A stretch of 64,000 bases of DNA from Ramlibacter algicola (GTDB taxonomy: Bacteria > Pseudomonadota > Gammaproteobacteria > Burkholderiales > Burkholderiaceae_C). The notes below the pieces were generated by a model. The model saw only the letters and a program-made list of their open reading frames with translations, did not search any database and was not told the origin of the DNA. Shown in pieces: positions 1-8,893 of the stretch; position 1 is the first letter of the stretch; the number at the start of each line of letters is the position of its first letter. The stretch covers positions 4,092,001-4,156,000 of the forward strand of contig NZ_JAEDAO010000001.1 of assembly GCF_016641735.1 (NCBI RefSeq). Direction: 5' to 3'. The position numbers and the translations under genes are program-made.

Positions 1-77
1 GGCATGGACATGCCTTGTGCGTGGGCGCCGGCTGCAGCAGCAAGAAGGACGATGGCAATGAGAGAGGACACTTTCAT
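1..77 (-). CDS. Partial small periplasmic protein, last gene of the copper efflux operon (CusF-like?)
   Basis: Only the first 25 or so codons are in the window. They encode a Lys-led hydrophobic signal peptide ending in an Ala-x-Ala-type site, followed by a mature N-terminus beginning QGMSM. A CAGGAG ribosome site lies just upstream of the ATG at 77. The gene follows cusA by 16 bases on the same strand, a place often taken by a CusF-like periplasmic copper chaperone or a related metal-binding protein. The Met-containing start fits that but is too short to prove it; the identity is inferred from position. Confidence 0.5.
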   Translation of the reverse strand, partial: MKVSSLIAIVLLAAAAGAHAQGMSM

Positions 78-93
78 GGGGAACTCCTGAGGG

Positions 94-3000
94 TTAGGAA
101 TGGGAAGGTTGGGGAAGCGCGGCATCGCGGTTGGCGGCCGCATCAGTGCGGCGACGCCGGTGCAGCAGGAACCAGGCCGCCGGGATGACGAGCATGCTGA
201 GCAGGGGCGCGGAGACCATGCCGCCCACCATGGGTGCCGCGATCCGCGTCATGACCTCGGACCCGGTGCCAGAGCCGATCAAGATGGGCAGCAGGCCGCC
301 CATCACGACGGCCACGGTCATCGCCTTCGGGCGCACGCGCAGCACCGCGCCCTCCCGGATCGACGCCAGCAAGGTCTCCTCGGTGTCCGCCTCGCCTGCC
401 GCCAGGCGGCGGACATGCGCGTTCTGCAGGTACACCAGCATCACCACGCCGAACTCGGAGGCGACGCCGGCCAGCGCGATGAAGCCGACGGCCGTCGCGA
501 CCGAGATGGCGTGCCCGAGCGCCCACACCAGCCAGAAGCCGCCGACCAGCGAGAACGGCACCGCCGCCATCACCAAGCCCGCGTCACGGAACGAGCGGAA
601 CAGCAGGTACAGCAGCACGAAGATGACGGCCAGCGTCGCCGGGACCACCACCTTCAGCCGCTCGGTCGCCCGCTCCAGGTACTCGAACTGGCCGGACCAC
701 GAGACCGAATAGCCGGCCGGAAGCTGCACGTCGCGCGCGACGGCTGCCTGCATGGCGTGGACCGCCGAGCGAAGGTCCCTTCCGCGCACGTCGACGTAGA
801 CCCACCCGGACAGGCGGGCGTTCTCGCTGCGCAGCATGGGCGGGCCCTCCTGCACCGTCACGCGAGCGACGTCCTGCAGCAGCAGTTGCGCGCCCCGGCC
901 GGTCACGAATGGCAGTTCGCGCAGGCGCTGCAGCGAATCGCGCACTTCGCGCGGGTAGCGCACGTTGATCGGGAACCGCTCGCGGCCCGACACGACCTCG
1001 CCGACGTTGTCGCCGCCGATGGCGGTGGAGACGATCGCCTGCACGTCGGCCACGGACAACCCGTAGCGTGCGGCGGCCGCGCGGTCCACATCGACGTCGA
1101 TGTAGCGACCGCCCGTGAGCCGATCCGCGAGGGCGGACGATACGCCAGGCACGTTCTTGACCGCCGCTTCGACCTGCCCCGCCAGGCGGTCGATGGTCGC
1201 CAGGTCGGCGCCCGCGACCTTCACGCCCACGGGGCTCTTGATGCCGGTGGCCAGCATGTCGATACGGTTGCGGATCGGTGGCACCCAGACGTTGGACAGC
1301 CCCGGCACCTTCACCACGCGATCGAGTTCCTCCACCAGCTTGTCCGGCGTCATGCCGGCGCGCCACTGCGCGCGCGGCTTGAACTGGATGGTGGTCTCGA
1401 ACATCTCCAGCGGCGCCGGGTCGGTGGCCGTGTCCGCGCGCCCGGCCTTGCCGAACACCCGCTCCACTTCGGGCACGGTCTTGATCAGCCGGTCGGTCTG
1501 CTGCAGCAGCTCGGACGCCTTGGACGCCGACAGCCCCGGCAACGCGGACGGCATGTACAGCAGGTCGCCCTCGTCCAGGGGCGGCAGGAACTCGCCGCCC
1601 AGGCGCGCAATCGGCAACAAGGTCAGGACGAGCAGCACGCCCGCCACCGCGAGGGTTGCTTTCGGGAACCGGAGCACCGCTTCCAGCGCCGGCCGGTAGA
1701 GCGCGATCAGTGCGCGGTTGATCGGGTTCGACGCCTCGGCCCGGATGCGGCCGCGCACCAGGTAGCCCATGAGCACCGGGACCAGCGTCACGGAGAGGCC
1801 CGCTGCTGCCGCCATCGCATACGTCTTGGTGAAGGCCAGCGGCGAGAACAACCGGCCCTCCTGCGCCTCGAGCGTGAACACGGGCACGAACGAGAGCGTG
1901 ATGACCAGCAGCGAGAAAAACAGGGCCGGACCGACCTCGATCGACGCTCGCGTGACGAGCGCCCACCGCTCGCCGACCGTGGGGCCGCGATCGTGCTCGT
2001 GGTCGAACGCCTCGAGGTGCTTGTGGGCGTTCTCGATCAGCACGATGGACGCATCGACCATCGCGCCGAGCGCGATCGCGATGCCGCCCAGCGACAGGAT
2101 GTTCGCGCTGACGCCCTGCCACTGCATCACGATGAAGGCGGCCAGTACGCCCACTGGCAGCGTGACGACAGCCACGAAGGCGGAGCGCAGGTGGAACAGG
2201 AAGGCCGCGCACACGAGAGCGACCACCACGAACTCCTCCAGCAGTTTCCAGCTGAGGTTCTTCACCGCGCGGTCGATCAGCAGCGAGCGGTCGTACGTCG
2301 GCACCACTTCCACGCCCGGCGGCAGGCTCGCCTTGAGCGTCGCCAGCTTCGCCTTCACGGCCTCGATCGTGGTGCGCGCGTTCTTGCCCGAGCGCATCAC
2401 GACCACGCCGCCGGCCACCTCGCCCTGCCCGTCCAGCTCGGCGATACCGCGCCGCATCTCGGGGCCGACTTGCACGAACGCCACGTCGCGCAGCAGCACC
2501 GGCGTCGCGCCCGACAGGCCGACGGGGATGGCGCGGAAGTCGTCCAGAGAGCGCAGGAACCCCCGCGAGCGCACCATGTATTCGGCTTCGGCGAGTTCCA
2601 CGACCGAGCCGCCGGCGGCCTGGTTGGCGCCCTGCAGCGCCTCGGTGACCATGCGCTGCGTCACGCCCAGCGTGCGCATGCGGTCCGGGTCCAGCACCAC
2701 CTGGTACTGGCGCACCATGCCGCCGATGCTGGCCACCTCGGCCACGTCGGGGACCGTCTTCAGCTCGAACTTCAGGAACCAGTCGTTCAACGCGCGCAGT
2801 TGCGAGATGTCGTTGCGGCCGGTGCGGTCGACCAGCGCGTACTCGTACACCCAGCCCACGCCGGTGGCGTCCGGGCCCAGCGACGCATTCGCGCCCGCGG
2901 GCAGCCTCGACTGCACCTGGTTCAGGGACTCGACGACGCGCGACCTGGCCCAGTACGGATCGGTCTTGTCGTCGAACAGCACGTAGACGAAGGAGTCGCC

Positions 3001-3264
3001 GAAGAAGGAGTAGCCGCGCACGACCTTGGCGCCGGGGACGCTGAGCATGGTCGTCGTCAGCGGGTAGGTCACGAGGTCCTCGACGACTTGGGGCGCCTTG
3101 CCTGGATACGGCGTGCGCACGATCACCTGCGTGTCCGAGAGGTCCGGCAGCGCGTCCAGCGAGATCCGCTGCGCCGACCAGATGCCCGCAAGGACAACGA
3201 ACGCCGTCATCACCAGCACCAGGAAGCGGTTGCCGATCGACCAGCGAATCAGCGCGGCGATCAC
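94..3264 (-). CDS. cusA: CusA/CzcA-family heavy-metal RND efflux pump, inner-membrane permease
   Basis: This is a full-length (1056 aa) RND permease of the heavy-metal efflux class, which takes Cu(I)/Ag(I) from periplasm or cytoplasm and passes it through a CusCBA trimer using the proton gradient. It starts [14 protein letters not shown], the usual first transmembrane helix, has two large periplasmic loops, and ends in a twelfth helix with a basic tail. The segment [19 protein letters not shown] in TM4 has the form seen in CusA-type (monovalent) pumps. It overlaps the end of cusB by 4 bases, so the two are translationally coupled. CusA rather than CzcA is chosen from the TM4 form and the CusF-like tail on its CusB partner. 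Confidence 0.9.
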   Translation of the reverse strand: MIAALIRWSIGNRFLVLVMTAFVVLAGIWSAQRISLDALPDLSDTQVIVRTPYPGKAPQVVEDLVTYPLTTTMLSVPGAKVVRGYSFFGDSFVYVLFDDKTDPYWARSRVVESLNQVQSRLPAGANASLGPDATGVGWVYEYALVDRTGRNDISQLRALNDWFLKFELKTVPDVAEVASIGGMVRQYQVVLDPDRMRTLGVTQRMVTEALQGANQAAGGSVVELAEAEYMVRSRGFLRSLDDFRAIPVGLSGATPVLLRDVAFVQVGPEMRRGIAELDGQGEVAGGVVVMRSGKNARTTIEAVKAKLATLKASLPPGVEVVPTYDRSLLIDRAVKNLSWKLLEEFVVVALVCAAFLFHLRSAFVAVVTLPVGVLAAFIVMQWQGVSANILSLGGIAIALGAMVDASIVLIENAHKHLEAFDHEHDRGPTVGERWALVTRASIEVGPALFFSLLVITLSFVPVFTLEAQEGRLFSPLAFTKTYAMAAAAGLSVTLVPVLMGYLVRGRIRAEASNPINRALIALYRPALEAVLRFPKATLAVAGVLLVLTLLPIARLGGEFLPPLDEGDLLYMPSALPGLSASKASELLQQTDRLIKTVPEVERVFGKAGRADTATDPAPLEMFETTIQFKPRAQWRAGMTPDKLVEELDRVVKVPGLSNVWVPPIRNRIDMLATGIKSPVGVKVAGADLATIDRLAGQVEAAVKNVPGVSSALADRLTGGRYIDVDVDRAAAARYGLSVADVQAIVSTAIGGDNVGEVVSGRERFPINVRYPREVRDSLQRLRELPFVTGRGAQLLLQDVARVTVQEGPPMLRSENARLSGWVYVDVRGRDLRSAVHAMQAAVARDVQLPAGYSVSWSGQFEYLERATERLKVVVPATLAVIFVLLYLLFRSFRDAGLVMAAVPFSLVGGFWLVWALGHAISVATAVGFIALAGVASEFGVVMLVYLQNAHVRRLAAGEADTEETLLASIREGAVLRVRPKAMTVAVVMGGLLPILIGSGTGSEVMTRIAAPMVGGMVSAPLLSMLVIPAAWFLLHRRRRTDAAANRDAALPQPSHS

Positions 3265-4748
3265 TTGCCGCCTCCTTCAGGCCGGACAGCGACGAGCTCC
3301 CAGCCCATGGGGCCGCCTCTGCGGAACTCGAACTGCACGCTGTCGCCGGCCTTCAGCCCCGGGAAAGCCTTCGGCCCGGGCGTGCTGAACCCCATGGTCA
3401 TCGCCGGCCACTTCAGCTCGGGCACCGGTCCATGCGAGATCGTGATGCCGTCGGGCTCGATGCTCTCCACCGTGCCGCGTGCGGTGAACGTCCCGGCCGC
3501 CGGCGCACTCGCCGCAGTCGCCGCCTGCCCCGCGGCAGCCATGCCGCCCAGCACCGACTTCAGCCGCGCTTCCGAGTCGACGAGGAATTGGCCGCTCGCG
3601 ACCACCTGCTCGCCTTCCTGCAGGCCCTGCACCACCTCGAGTTGGTCGCCGAGCTCGGCGCCCAGCGTGATCTCACGCGGCTCGAACGTGCCGTTGCCCT
3701 TGCGCACGATGGCAACTGCGCGCGTCCCCGTGCGGATCACTGCTTCGGCGGGCACGACCAGGCGCGACGACGCAGGTCCCGCGACCTGCAGGCGCAGCAG
3801 CAGCCCCGGCGTGAGGCGGCCGCCCTTGTTCGCGACCTCGAAGCGGGCCTGCAGGGTGCGGGTGGCCGCGTTCACCTGCGGCAGGATCTCCTTCAGCTCG
3901 CCCTCGAACGCCTGCGATGCATCGGCCTGCAGCGCTGCCTTGACCTTCTGGCCCCGCTGCAGGCGCACCGCCTGCACCTCCGGCACCTCGGCGACGGCCC
4001 AAACCCGCTCGAGGCCGGCGATACGGAACAGCGTCGTGCCCGCGGTGACCGCGACGCCCTCACGCACCCCTAGCTCCGCGACCACGCCGCCGATGGGCGC
4101 TGCCACCGTGAAGCGCGCTCGCGCCGTGCCGTGCTGCTCGCTCTGGCGCACGAGCGAGTCCGGGATCGACATCGCGCGCATGCGCTCGCGCGCGGCTGCC
4201 AGCACGTCGTCCGCCACGCCGGCCCGCTTCAGGGCCAGGTATTCGTTCAGCGGCCCGAGCCAGTCCGGCGCGTAGATGGTGGCCATGGGCTGGCCGCGGC
4301 GCACGGTCTCCATGGGCGCCCGCACCAGCAGGCGTTCGACGTAGCCGTTGACGCGGGTCTGCACGGCCTGCGCCAGGCGCTCGTCGAACTGCACCGTGCC
4401 GATGGCGTCGAACGAGCTCGCGACCTGCGCGCGCGTGGCGGCGGCGGTGCGGATGCCCAGGTTCTGCTGGACGCCCGGGCTGACCTTCACGCCGGCCTCG
4501 GCCTGCTCGTCGGCGTACACGGGCACCAGCTGCATGTCCATGAACGGCGACTTGCCGGGCTTGTCGAAGCGTGGGCCGGGCACCATCGGGTCGTGCCAGT
4601 ACAGGACCTTGCGCTCGCCCTGGGCAGCCGGCGCGACGGGCGCGTCCGCGTGCCGGTCCGGTGCGACGGACCGTTGGCCGGCGAAGAACCCGCCTGCGGC
4701 GATGGCCACGGCCGCAACGGCCGCGGCAGCGATGTGGATCGTCTTCAT
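3261..4748 (-). CDS. cusB: CusB-type periplasmic adaptor with fused CusF-like copper-binding domain
   Basis: This 495-aa membrane-fusion protein links the RND pump to the outer-membrane channel. An N-terminal anchor (residues 1-28) is followed by a heavy-metal-binding segment at about 47-80 (YWHDPMVPG, then [10 protein letters not shown]). The barrel-sandwich and beta-barrel adaptor domains come next. From about residue 418 there is an extra domain like CusF: the His, Trp and two Met residues that bind Cu(I) in CusF are all present (SHG, then KWPAMTMGF). The start at 4748 is chosen because it gives the anchor and overlaps the cusC stop by 4 bases; the frame stays open upstream but looks like antisense coding. 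The fusion puts chaperone and adaptor in one chain. Confidence 0.92.
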   Translation of the reverse strand: MKTIHIAAAAVAAVAIAAGGFFAGQRSVAPDRHADAPVAPAAQGERKVLYWHDPMVPGPRFDKPGKSPFMDMQLVPVYADEQAEAGVKVSPGVQQNLGIRTAAATRAQVASSFDAIGTVQFDERLAQAVQTRVNGYVERLLVRAPMETVRRGQPMATIYAPDWLGPLNEYLALKRAGVADDVLAAARERMRAMSIPDSLVRQSEQHGTARARFTVAAPIGGVVAELGVREGVAVTAGTTLFRIAGLERVWAVAEVPEVQAVRLQRGQKVKAALQADASQAFEGELKEILPQVNAATRTLQARFEVANKGGRLTPGLLLRLQVAGPASSRLVVPAEAVIRTGTRAVAIVRKGNGTFEPREITLGAELGDQLEVVQGLQEGEQVVASGQFLVDSEARLKSVLGGMAAAGQAATAASAPAAGTFTARGTVESIEPDGITISHGPVPELKWPAMTMGFSTPGPKAFPGLKAGDSVQFEFRRGGPMGWELVAVRPEGGGK

Positions 4749-5974
4749 CGCGCGCCTCCCGGCACCGGCCGGAACGCCAGCTGCGCCTGCACCTTCGCGA
4801 GCTCGCGCTGCATCGCCAGCAGCTTGCGCTGCACGTCGACCTCGGCGTGCCGCGCTTCGAACAGCACCATCAACGGCACCTGGTTGGATCGGTAGCCCGC
4901 CAAAGCGGCCTGCGTGCGCTGCCGCGCGGGCGTGACCACCGCGGCGGTGTAGCGCTGCACCCGGTGGCCGAGCCGCTGGGCGTCGCTGCTCATGGCGCGG
5001 TACTCGGCGCTGGCCATGCGCGTCGCCTCCTCGAGCGTGGCTTCCGCCTTGGTGGCGAGCGCCAGCTTGGCGGACGTCTCGCGGTCCTGCCGTTCGCGTG
5101 GTGCCACCGGCAACGGGATGGAGACGCCGACCGCGACCATGTCCGAGTAGCCGGTGCGCTGGCCGTACGACACCTGCCACGTCCAGTTCGGTTCCCGATT
5201 GGCGGCGGTCGCCGACGCTTCCGCGCGGGCCGCTTCGACCTCGCGCTGCGCCTGCAGGACGGCTGGGTGCGCGGCGACGTAGGCCTGCTCGGCGGCCGAC
5301 GTTGGCAGAAGTGGAGGTGCCAGGTCGTCCGGCCGCCACCCCAGCCACCGCTCCAGCGCGACAAGCGCCGCCGCCTGCTGCTGGCGCACATCGGCGGATT
5401 CGTCCTCAGCCACGCCTCGCGCGGCATCCAGCTGCAGCACTTCCTGGCTGGTGCCCGCCGAGGATGCCAAGCGTGCCTTGGCCGCTTCCCACTCCTCGTG
5501 CACGTGGTGTTCGGTGAGCGTGGTGAGCTTGGCGATCTCGCCGGCGTAGAACGCGTCCAGGTAGGCCAGCGCGGCCTGCAGGCGCGCTTCCGCCAGCGCG
5601 GCCTCGGCCGTGACCGACTCGCGATCGGCTTGCGCCTGGGCGGCGGCCTGCCGCAGCGCGCGCTTCTCGGCGGACACCCATTCCTGGCTGATGCCCACGC
5701 GCTTCATCGTCATCGAATCGGCGGTGGTGCGCAGCCGGTCGGGGCCGGTGACGGGCAGGTTCTCGATGCCGACACTGAGCATCGGATCGGGCAGCTGCCC
5801 TGCGGCGCGGGCGGCCTCAGCCGCGCCCGCGGCGCCGGCGCGCGCACCACGCACCGCCTCGGAGCGCTGCGCTGCGAGCTCGAGGGCGCGCTCGAGCGTC
5901 AGGGGGTCGGCCGCCGCAACGGCCGGCAGGAGTGTGGCCGTCAAGGCGGCCGCTGCAAGGGAACGGGAAACCAT
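4745..5974 (-). CDS. cusC: TolC-family outer-membrane efflux channel (CusC-like)
   Basis: This 409-aa protein has a cleavable signal peptide (MVSRSLAAAALTATLL, cleavage near AVAAA) and then two alanine- and glutamine-rich helical repeats with LTLERALELAAQRSEAV at the start, as in OEP/TolC channels. It would form the outer-membrane exit of the metal pump. The start at 5974 has a good GGAGG site 5 bases upstream; a start 14 codons earlier would bury the signal peptide. There is no lipobox Cys, unlike E. coli CusC, so it is probably not lipidated. The stop overlaps the cusB start by 4 bases. Confidence 0.88.
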   Translation of the reverse strand: MVSRSLAAAALTATLLPAVAAADPLTLERALELAAQRSEAVRGARAGAAGAAEAARAAGQLPDPMLSVGIENLPVTGPDRLRTTADSMTMKRVGISQEWVSAEKRALRQAAAQAQADRESVTAEAALAEARLQAALAYLDAFYAGEIAKLTTLTEHHVHEEWEAAKARLASSAGTSQEVLQLDAARGVAEDESADVRQQQAAALVALERWLGWRPDDLAPPLLPTSAAEQAYVAAHPAVLQAQREVEAARAEASATAANREPNWTWQVSYGQRTGYSDMVAVGVSIPLPVAPRERQDRETSAKLALATKAEATLEEATRMASAEYRAMSSDAQRLGHRVQRYTAAVVTPARQRTQAALAGYRSNQVPLMVLFEARHAEVDVQRKLLAMQRELAKVQAQLAFRPVPGGAR

Positions 5975-6049
5975 GGAACCTCCGGGACGACGAGTCGGGT
6001 GTCGAGCCGCGGCCATGCCGCGGGCGACGCCGGTGTGTCGGCGGAGGGG

Positions 6050-6451
6050 TCAGACGCGAAGTCGGAGGGTGGACAGGAACAGCGGGTCCGGCGGTGGGCG
6101 AGGTCGCGCTGCTGCGGCGCCCTCCGCCCACCCCGTGGCATCGATGTCCGGGACGGCCTCGACCACATGCGCATGGACGACGGCCGGCAGGCTCACCGCG
6201 GGCACCTGCACGGGATCGGCCGATTGCGGCGCGTTCACGCAGTGCTGGTGGCACAGGACCGGCTGGTCTTCGTCCATCTGCATGCCCATGTCCATGCCTT
6301 CGCAGGGCTGTCCCGGTGCCATCTCCATGGCGACCCGCTCACCGGCCTGCGGCGAGAGGCAGACGTAGTTGGCCAACGCCAGCTGCGAGAACAGCAGCGA
6401 CAGGACCACCAGGAAGGTGGTCGTCAGTCGATGGACGCGTTGGCGGTACAT
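6050..6451 (-). CDS. Small secreted Met/His/Cys-rich protein of the copper operon
   Basis: This 133-aa protein has a clear signal peptide (hydrophobic LTTTFLVVLSLLFSQLALA) followed by a stretch rich in potential copper ligands: CEGMDMGMQMDEDQ, then CHQHC. It lies 75 bases upstream of cusC on the same strand. I do not recognise a named family. The ligand clusters and the position suggest a periplasmic copper-binding or copper-sensing accessory. The C-terminal third is Pro/Arg-rich and lacks visible motifs. Confidence 0.7.
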   Translation of the reverse strand: MYRQRVHRLTTTFLVVLSLLFSQLALANYVCLSPQAGERVAMEMAPGQPCEGMDMGMQMDEDQPVLCHQHCVNAPQSADPVQVPAVSLPAVVHAHVVEAVPDIDATGWAEGAAAARPRPPPDPLFLSTLRLRV

Positions 6452-6529
6452 GGGTTCTCGGAAGTGTAGCCATCGGCGGAGGCCAACCGCGCTCGAGCTG
6501 GCGCGATGGCGGCGGTAGCGCTCGATGTA

Positions 6530-7018
6530 TCAGTGCGCGTGACCATGGCCATGGTGGGCGTGCGCGACGGCGTGGCCTTTTCCGCGGGCGATCAGCGCCC
6601 GGTTCAATGGATAGGCCGCGGCGCCCGCCAGCAGGAGCGAGCCCGCCAGTGCCAGCCAGAACGTCCCGTTGTCGAGGCCCGCGTTCATGGCTCCCGGCCA
6701 GACGAGCATGACCGCGTTGTCCACGACCTCCATGAGCGCCACGGACGCGCTGTCGGCGGCGAGCGCGACCGACGCAGCGCTGCGTAGCGCCATGCCCGCG
6801 GCCAGGAGCGGCAGCATCGTGAACGCGTAGCCGAAGGCGAACGCGAGCGCCACCGAGATCGCGATGGTGGCTCCGTTGGACCAGCCGAAGGCGGTCCCGA
6901 TCACCATGCCGAGGATCTCTCCGACTGCGCACCCGGAGAGGCAGTGCAAGGTCGCCTGCAGGGCCGTCCGTTTGAGGCTGCTGGCCGCGACTGGGGCAGC
7001 GTGGTTCGCAATGGGCAT
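6530..7018 (-). CDS. DUF4396 membrane protein with His-rich C-terminus
   Basis: This 162-aa protein has about four hydrophobic segments (HCLSGCAVGEILGMVIGTAFG; ATIAISVALAFAFGYAFTML; an Ala-rich helix; FWLALAGSLLLAGAAAYPLN), matching the DUF4396 family. Its last 15 residues are almost all His, Gly and Ala (HAHHGHGHAH), a likely metal-binding tail. The start at 7018 is preceded by AAAGGA; longer readings run back through promoter sequence. It is the first gene of the cus run, 78 bases upstream of the small Met/His/Cys-rich gene, and has a MerR-type promoter. Family function is unknown; a metal role is inferred from the tail and the location. Confidence 0.8.
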   Translation of the reverse strand: MPIANHAAPVAASSLKRTALQATLHCLSGCAVGEILGMVIGTAFGWSNGATIAISVALAFAFGYAFTMLPLLAAGMALRSAASVALAADSASVALMEVVDNAVMLVWPGAMNAGLDNGTFWLALAGSLLLAGAAAYPLNRALIARGKGHAVAHAHHGHGHAH

Positions 7019-7046
7019 GGTGGAGTTCCTTTGGATGGGAGCCGCG

Positions 7047-7077
7047 ATCGTCAAGCCTGCCACGATGGGAGTGTCAA
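7047..7077 (-). promoter_or_regulatory. MerR/CueR-type promoter with 19-bp spacer upstream of the copper operon
   Basis: On the minus strand a TTGACA -35 box (7077-7072) is separated by 19 bases from a GACGAT -10 box (7052-7047). The long spacer contains CTCCCATCGTGGCAG, close in layout to the CueR/ZntR-type dyad (CTTCCC...GGGAAG). Over-long 19-20 bp spacers with such a dyad mark promoters activated by MerR-family metal sensors. Transcription would start about 22 bases before the DUF4396 gene. No merR-type metal regulator gene is in the window. Confidence 0.6.
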
Positions 7078-7201
7078 GGTGGGAAAGCTCCCGCTGTCGC
7101 GCAATCCCATCCGCCCCGACCCCTGAATCGACGAAGGCCAACCGTCCACTCCAGCGCCGCCCGGTGCCGCAGAATCCAGCCGTCGCCATTCGGGGGTCGT
7201 C

Positions 7202-7300
7202 ATGGTCCGTCTGAACGTCAATTGGGCCCCGGTCGTTGGACTGGTCCTGCTCAGCGCGACGCAGGGAGTGCTCGCGGCGGGCGCTGGACGCAAGGGAAGG
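7202..7300 (+). pseudogene. Possible remnant: signal-peptide start cut off by a REP-like repeat
   Basis: An ATG at 7202, after a G-rich possible ribosome site, opens a frame whose first 28 codons read as a convincing signal peptide (MVRLNVNWAPVVGLVLLSAT, then an Ala-rich cleavage region). The frame then enters the REP-like repeat and antisense marC sequence, where it no longer looks like protein. This could be the front of a lost secreted-protein gene or chance. The rest of 7019-7341 holds the MerR-type promoter and nothing else I can identify. Confidence 0.3.
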
Positions 7301-7341
7301 CGGAAGCGATGGATCCCCGCCTTCGCGGGGATGACGGGGCG
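7300..7341. repeat. REP-like palindromic repeat, subfamily A (single arm)
   Basis: GGAAGCGATGGATCCCCGCC is followed by the short palindrome CCCCGCCTTCGCGGGG and ATGACG. Matching arms occur at 24986-25070 and 38182-38274. It ends directly before the marC stop codon. Confidence 0.7.
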
Positions 7342-7941
7342 TCACCCTTCCAGGAAATACCGCCGCAACCCCGCCAGCGTCATCTCCATCGCCACGGCCG
7401 TCAGCAACAGCCCCATCAGCTTCTCAATCGCGGCGACCACCGACGGCCCCAGCCACCGACCCAGGCGATCGGCGGTGAGCAGCACCGTGCAAGACACCAG
7501 CATGGCGACCACCAGCGCCGCGACCCACACGTGGATGCGGCCGGGTTCGCGGGACGCCAGCAGCAGCACGGTGGCGAGGGCCGAGGGGCCCGCCATCAGC
7601 GGAATCGCCAGCGGGAACACCAGCGGCTCGCTCATCTGACGGCTGGCCACGCCGGTCGCGTCGCCGTGGCCGAAGATCATCTGCATCGCGATCACGAACA
7701 GGATCACGCCGCCGGCGACCTCCAGCGATCGCTGCGACAGGTGCATGGCCGACAGGAACGCCTGGCCGGCCAGCATGAACACGAGCAGCACGGCGAAGGC
7801 GATCGCGCTTTCGCGCAGCGCCACGCGCCGCCGGCGCGCCGGGTCGACATCGCCCATCACCGAGATGAACACCGGCAGCGCGCCGAACGGGTCGAGCACC
7901 AGGAGCAGCAGCACCAGCGCGGAGAGGAAGGAGTGGTCCAT
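7342..7941 (-). CDS. MarC-family integral membrane protein
   Basis: This 199-aa protein has about six transmembrane segments and the family hallmarks LVLDPFGALPVFISVMGD near the N-terminus and PLVFPLAIPLMAGPSALAT in the middle. The family (MarC/YhgN/SnatA) has no firm transport role; some members were described as amino-acid exporters. The start at 7941 fits the usual length of about 200 aa; an upstream extension would add 31 non-conserved residues. It follows yihY by 37 bases and probably belongs to the kaiC-kinase-yihY-marC operon. Confidence 0.88.
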   Translation of the reverse strand: MDHSFLSALVLLLLVLDPFGALPVFISVMGDVDPARRRRVALRESAIAFAVLLVFMLAGQAFLSAMHLSQRSLEVAGGVILFVIAMQMIFGHGDATGVASRQMSEPLVFPLAIPLMAGPSALATVLLLASREPGRIHVWVAALVVAMLVSCTVLLTADRLGRWLGPSVVAAIEKLMGLLLTAVAMEMTLAGLRRYFLEG

Positions 7942-7978
7942 GAGCGACCGGTATTGTGGCCGGTCGAGCTGGCATCCC

Positions 7979-8893
7979 TTAGGAGCCAGAGGGCGCGTGG
8001 CCTCTCGCGGCCCGGCGTTGGTGCAGCACCCCATTCACCTCCGCACCGTAGATCAGCGTGGTGGCGCTGATGTAGAGGAACACCAGCGTACCGACCACCC
8101 CCGCGAAGCTGCCGTACAGCAGCGCCAGCTTGCCGGCGCTGTGCAGCGTGTACGACAGCGCCGCGGCAGCAAGCACCCAGAGCACCGCGCCGACGACCGC
8201 GCCGGGCAGCACGGTGGACAGCCGCTGGCGCGTGTCCGGCAGCCAGCCGTAGACGATCGCATACATGACCACCAGCACCACCAGCGCCAGCCCGTAGCGC
8301 ATGGTGTGCGTCAACCAGATCGTGTCGGCGGGCGTGCTCGCGCTGGAGGCCGCGAGCTGGACCAGGTAGGGGAGGATCACCACGCTGCTGAACGCCACCA
8401 GCACGCACGCGCCGACGGTGACGGTGAACAGCGTGACCTTGATGCGGGCCTTCCAGAACGGCAGGCCCCGCTCGACGCCATACGCACGATTGAGCGCCGT
8501 GCGCACGGCCTGCATGCCCGACGACGCCGTCCACAGGGTCGCGACGATGCCGACGGTCAGCAGCGCCTGGTTGCGTTGCGCGATGACCTGGTCGACGACG
8601 GGCTGGAGCGCGTCGCGCACCAGTTGCGGGGTGTACTCCATCACCCGGCGCACCAGCGCCGCGGCGTCGCCGGGTTGCCCGAAGTAGGCCGCCGCAGCCG
8701 ACACCAGCACCAGCAGCGGGAACATCGCCAGCACCCAGGAGAACGCCATGCTGCCGGCCTGGTTCGCGCTCTGGTGCATCACGTAGTTGCGGATGGCCAG
8801 CAGCAGCACGCCCAGCACGGGCGTGGAGAGGGCGGCAGTGCGGATGCGGTGCCAGGCGCGGCGGGAAGAACTGCTCACAACCGCGCCAGGCAC
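7979..8893 (-). CDS. YihY/BrkB-family membrane protein
   Basis: This 304-aa protein has about six membrane segments and the family pattern of this former 'ribonuclease BN' group: NQAGSMAFSWVLAMFPLLVL, then ALNRAYGVERGLPFWKARI, then SFAGVVGTLVFLYISATTLIYGAE (shown here in parts). Members are inner-membrane proteins of unclear function, not RNases. The ATG at 8893 lies inside the end of the upstream kinase gene (19-base overlap), which suggests translational coupling. A slightly later GTG could also serve as the start. Confidence 0.82.
   Translation of the reverse strand: MPGAVVSSSSRRAWHRIRTAALSTPVLGVLLLAIRNYVMHQSANQAGSMAFSWVLAMFPLLVLVSAAAAYFGQPGDAAALVRRVMEYTPQLVRDALQPVVDQVIAQRNQALLTVGIVATLWTASSGMQAVRTALNRAYGVERGLPFWKARIKVTLFTVTVGACVLVAFSSVVILPYLVQLAASSASTPADTIWLTHTMRYGLALVVLVVMYAIVYGWLPDTRQRLSTVLPGAVVGAVLWVLAAAALSYTLHSAGKLALLYGSFAGVVGTLVFLYISATTLIYGAEVNGVLHQRRAARGHAPSGS

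Noticed and set aside
100..4275. A 4.2-kb open frame on the plus strand opposite cusA and cusB
   Set aside because: It is Arg/His/Gln-rich with no recognisable domain and lies fully antisense to two clear genes; long antisense frames are expected in such GC-rich DNA.
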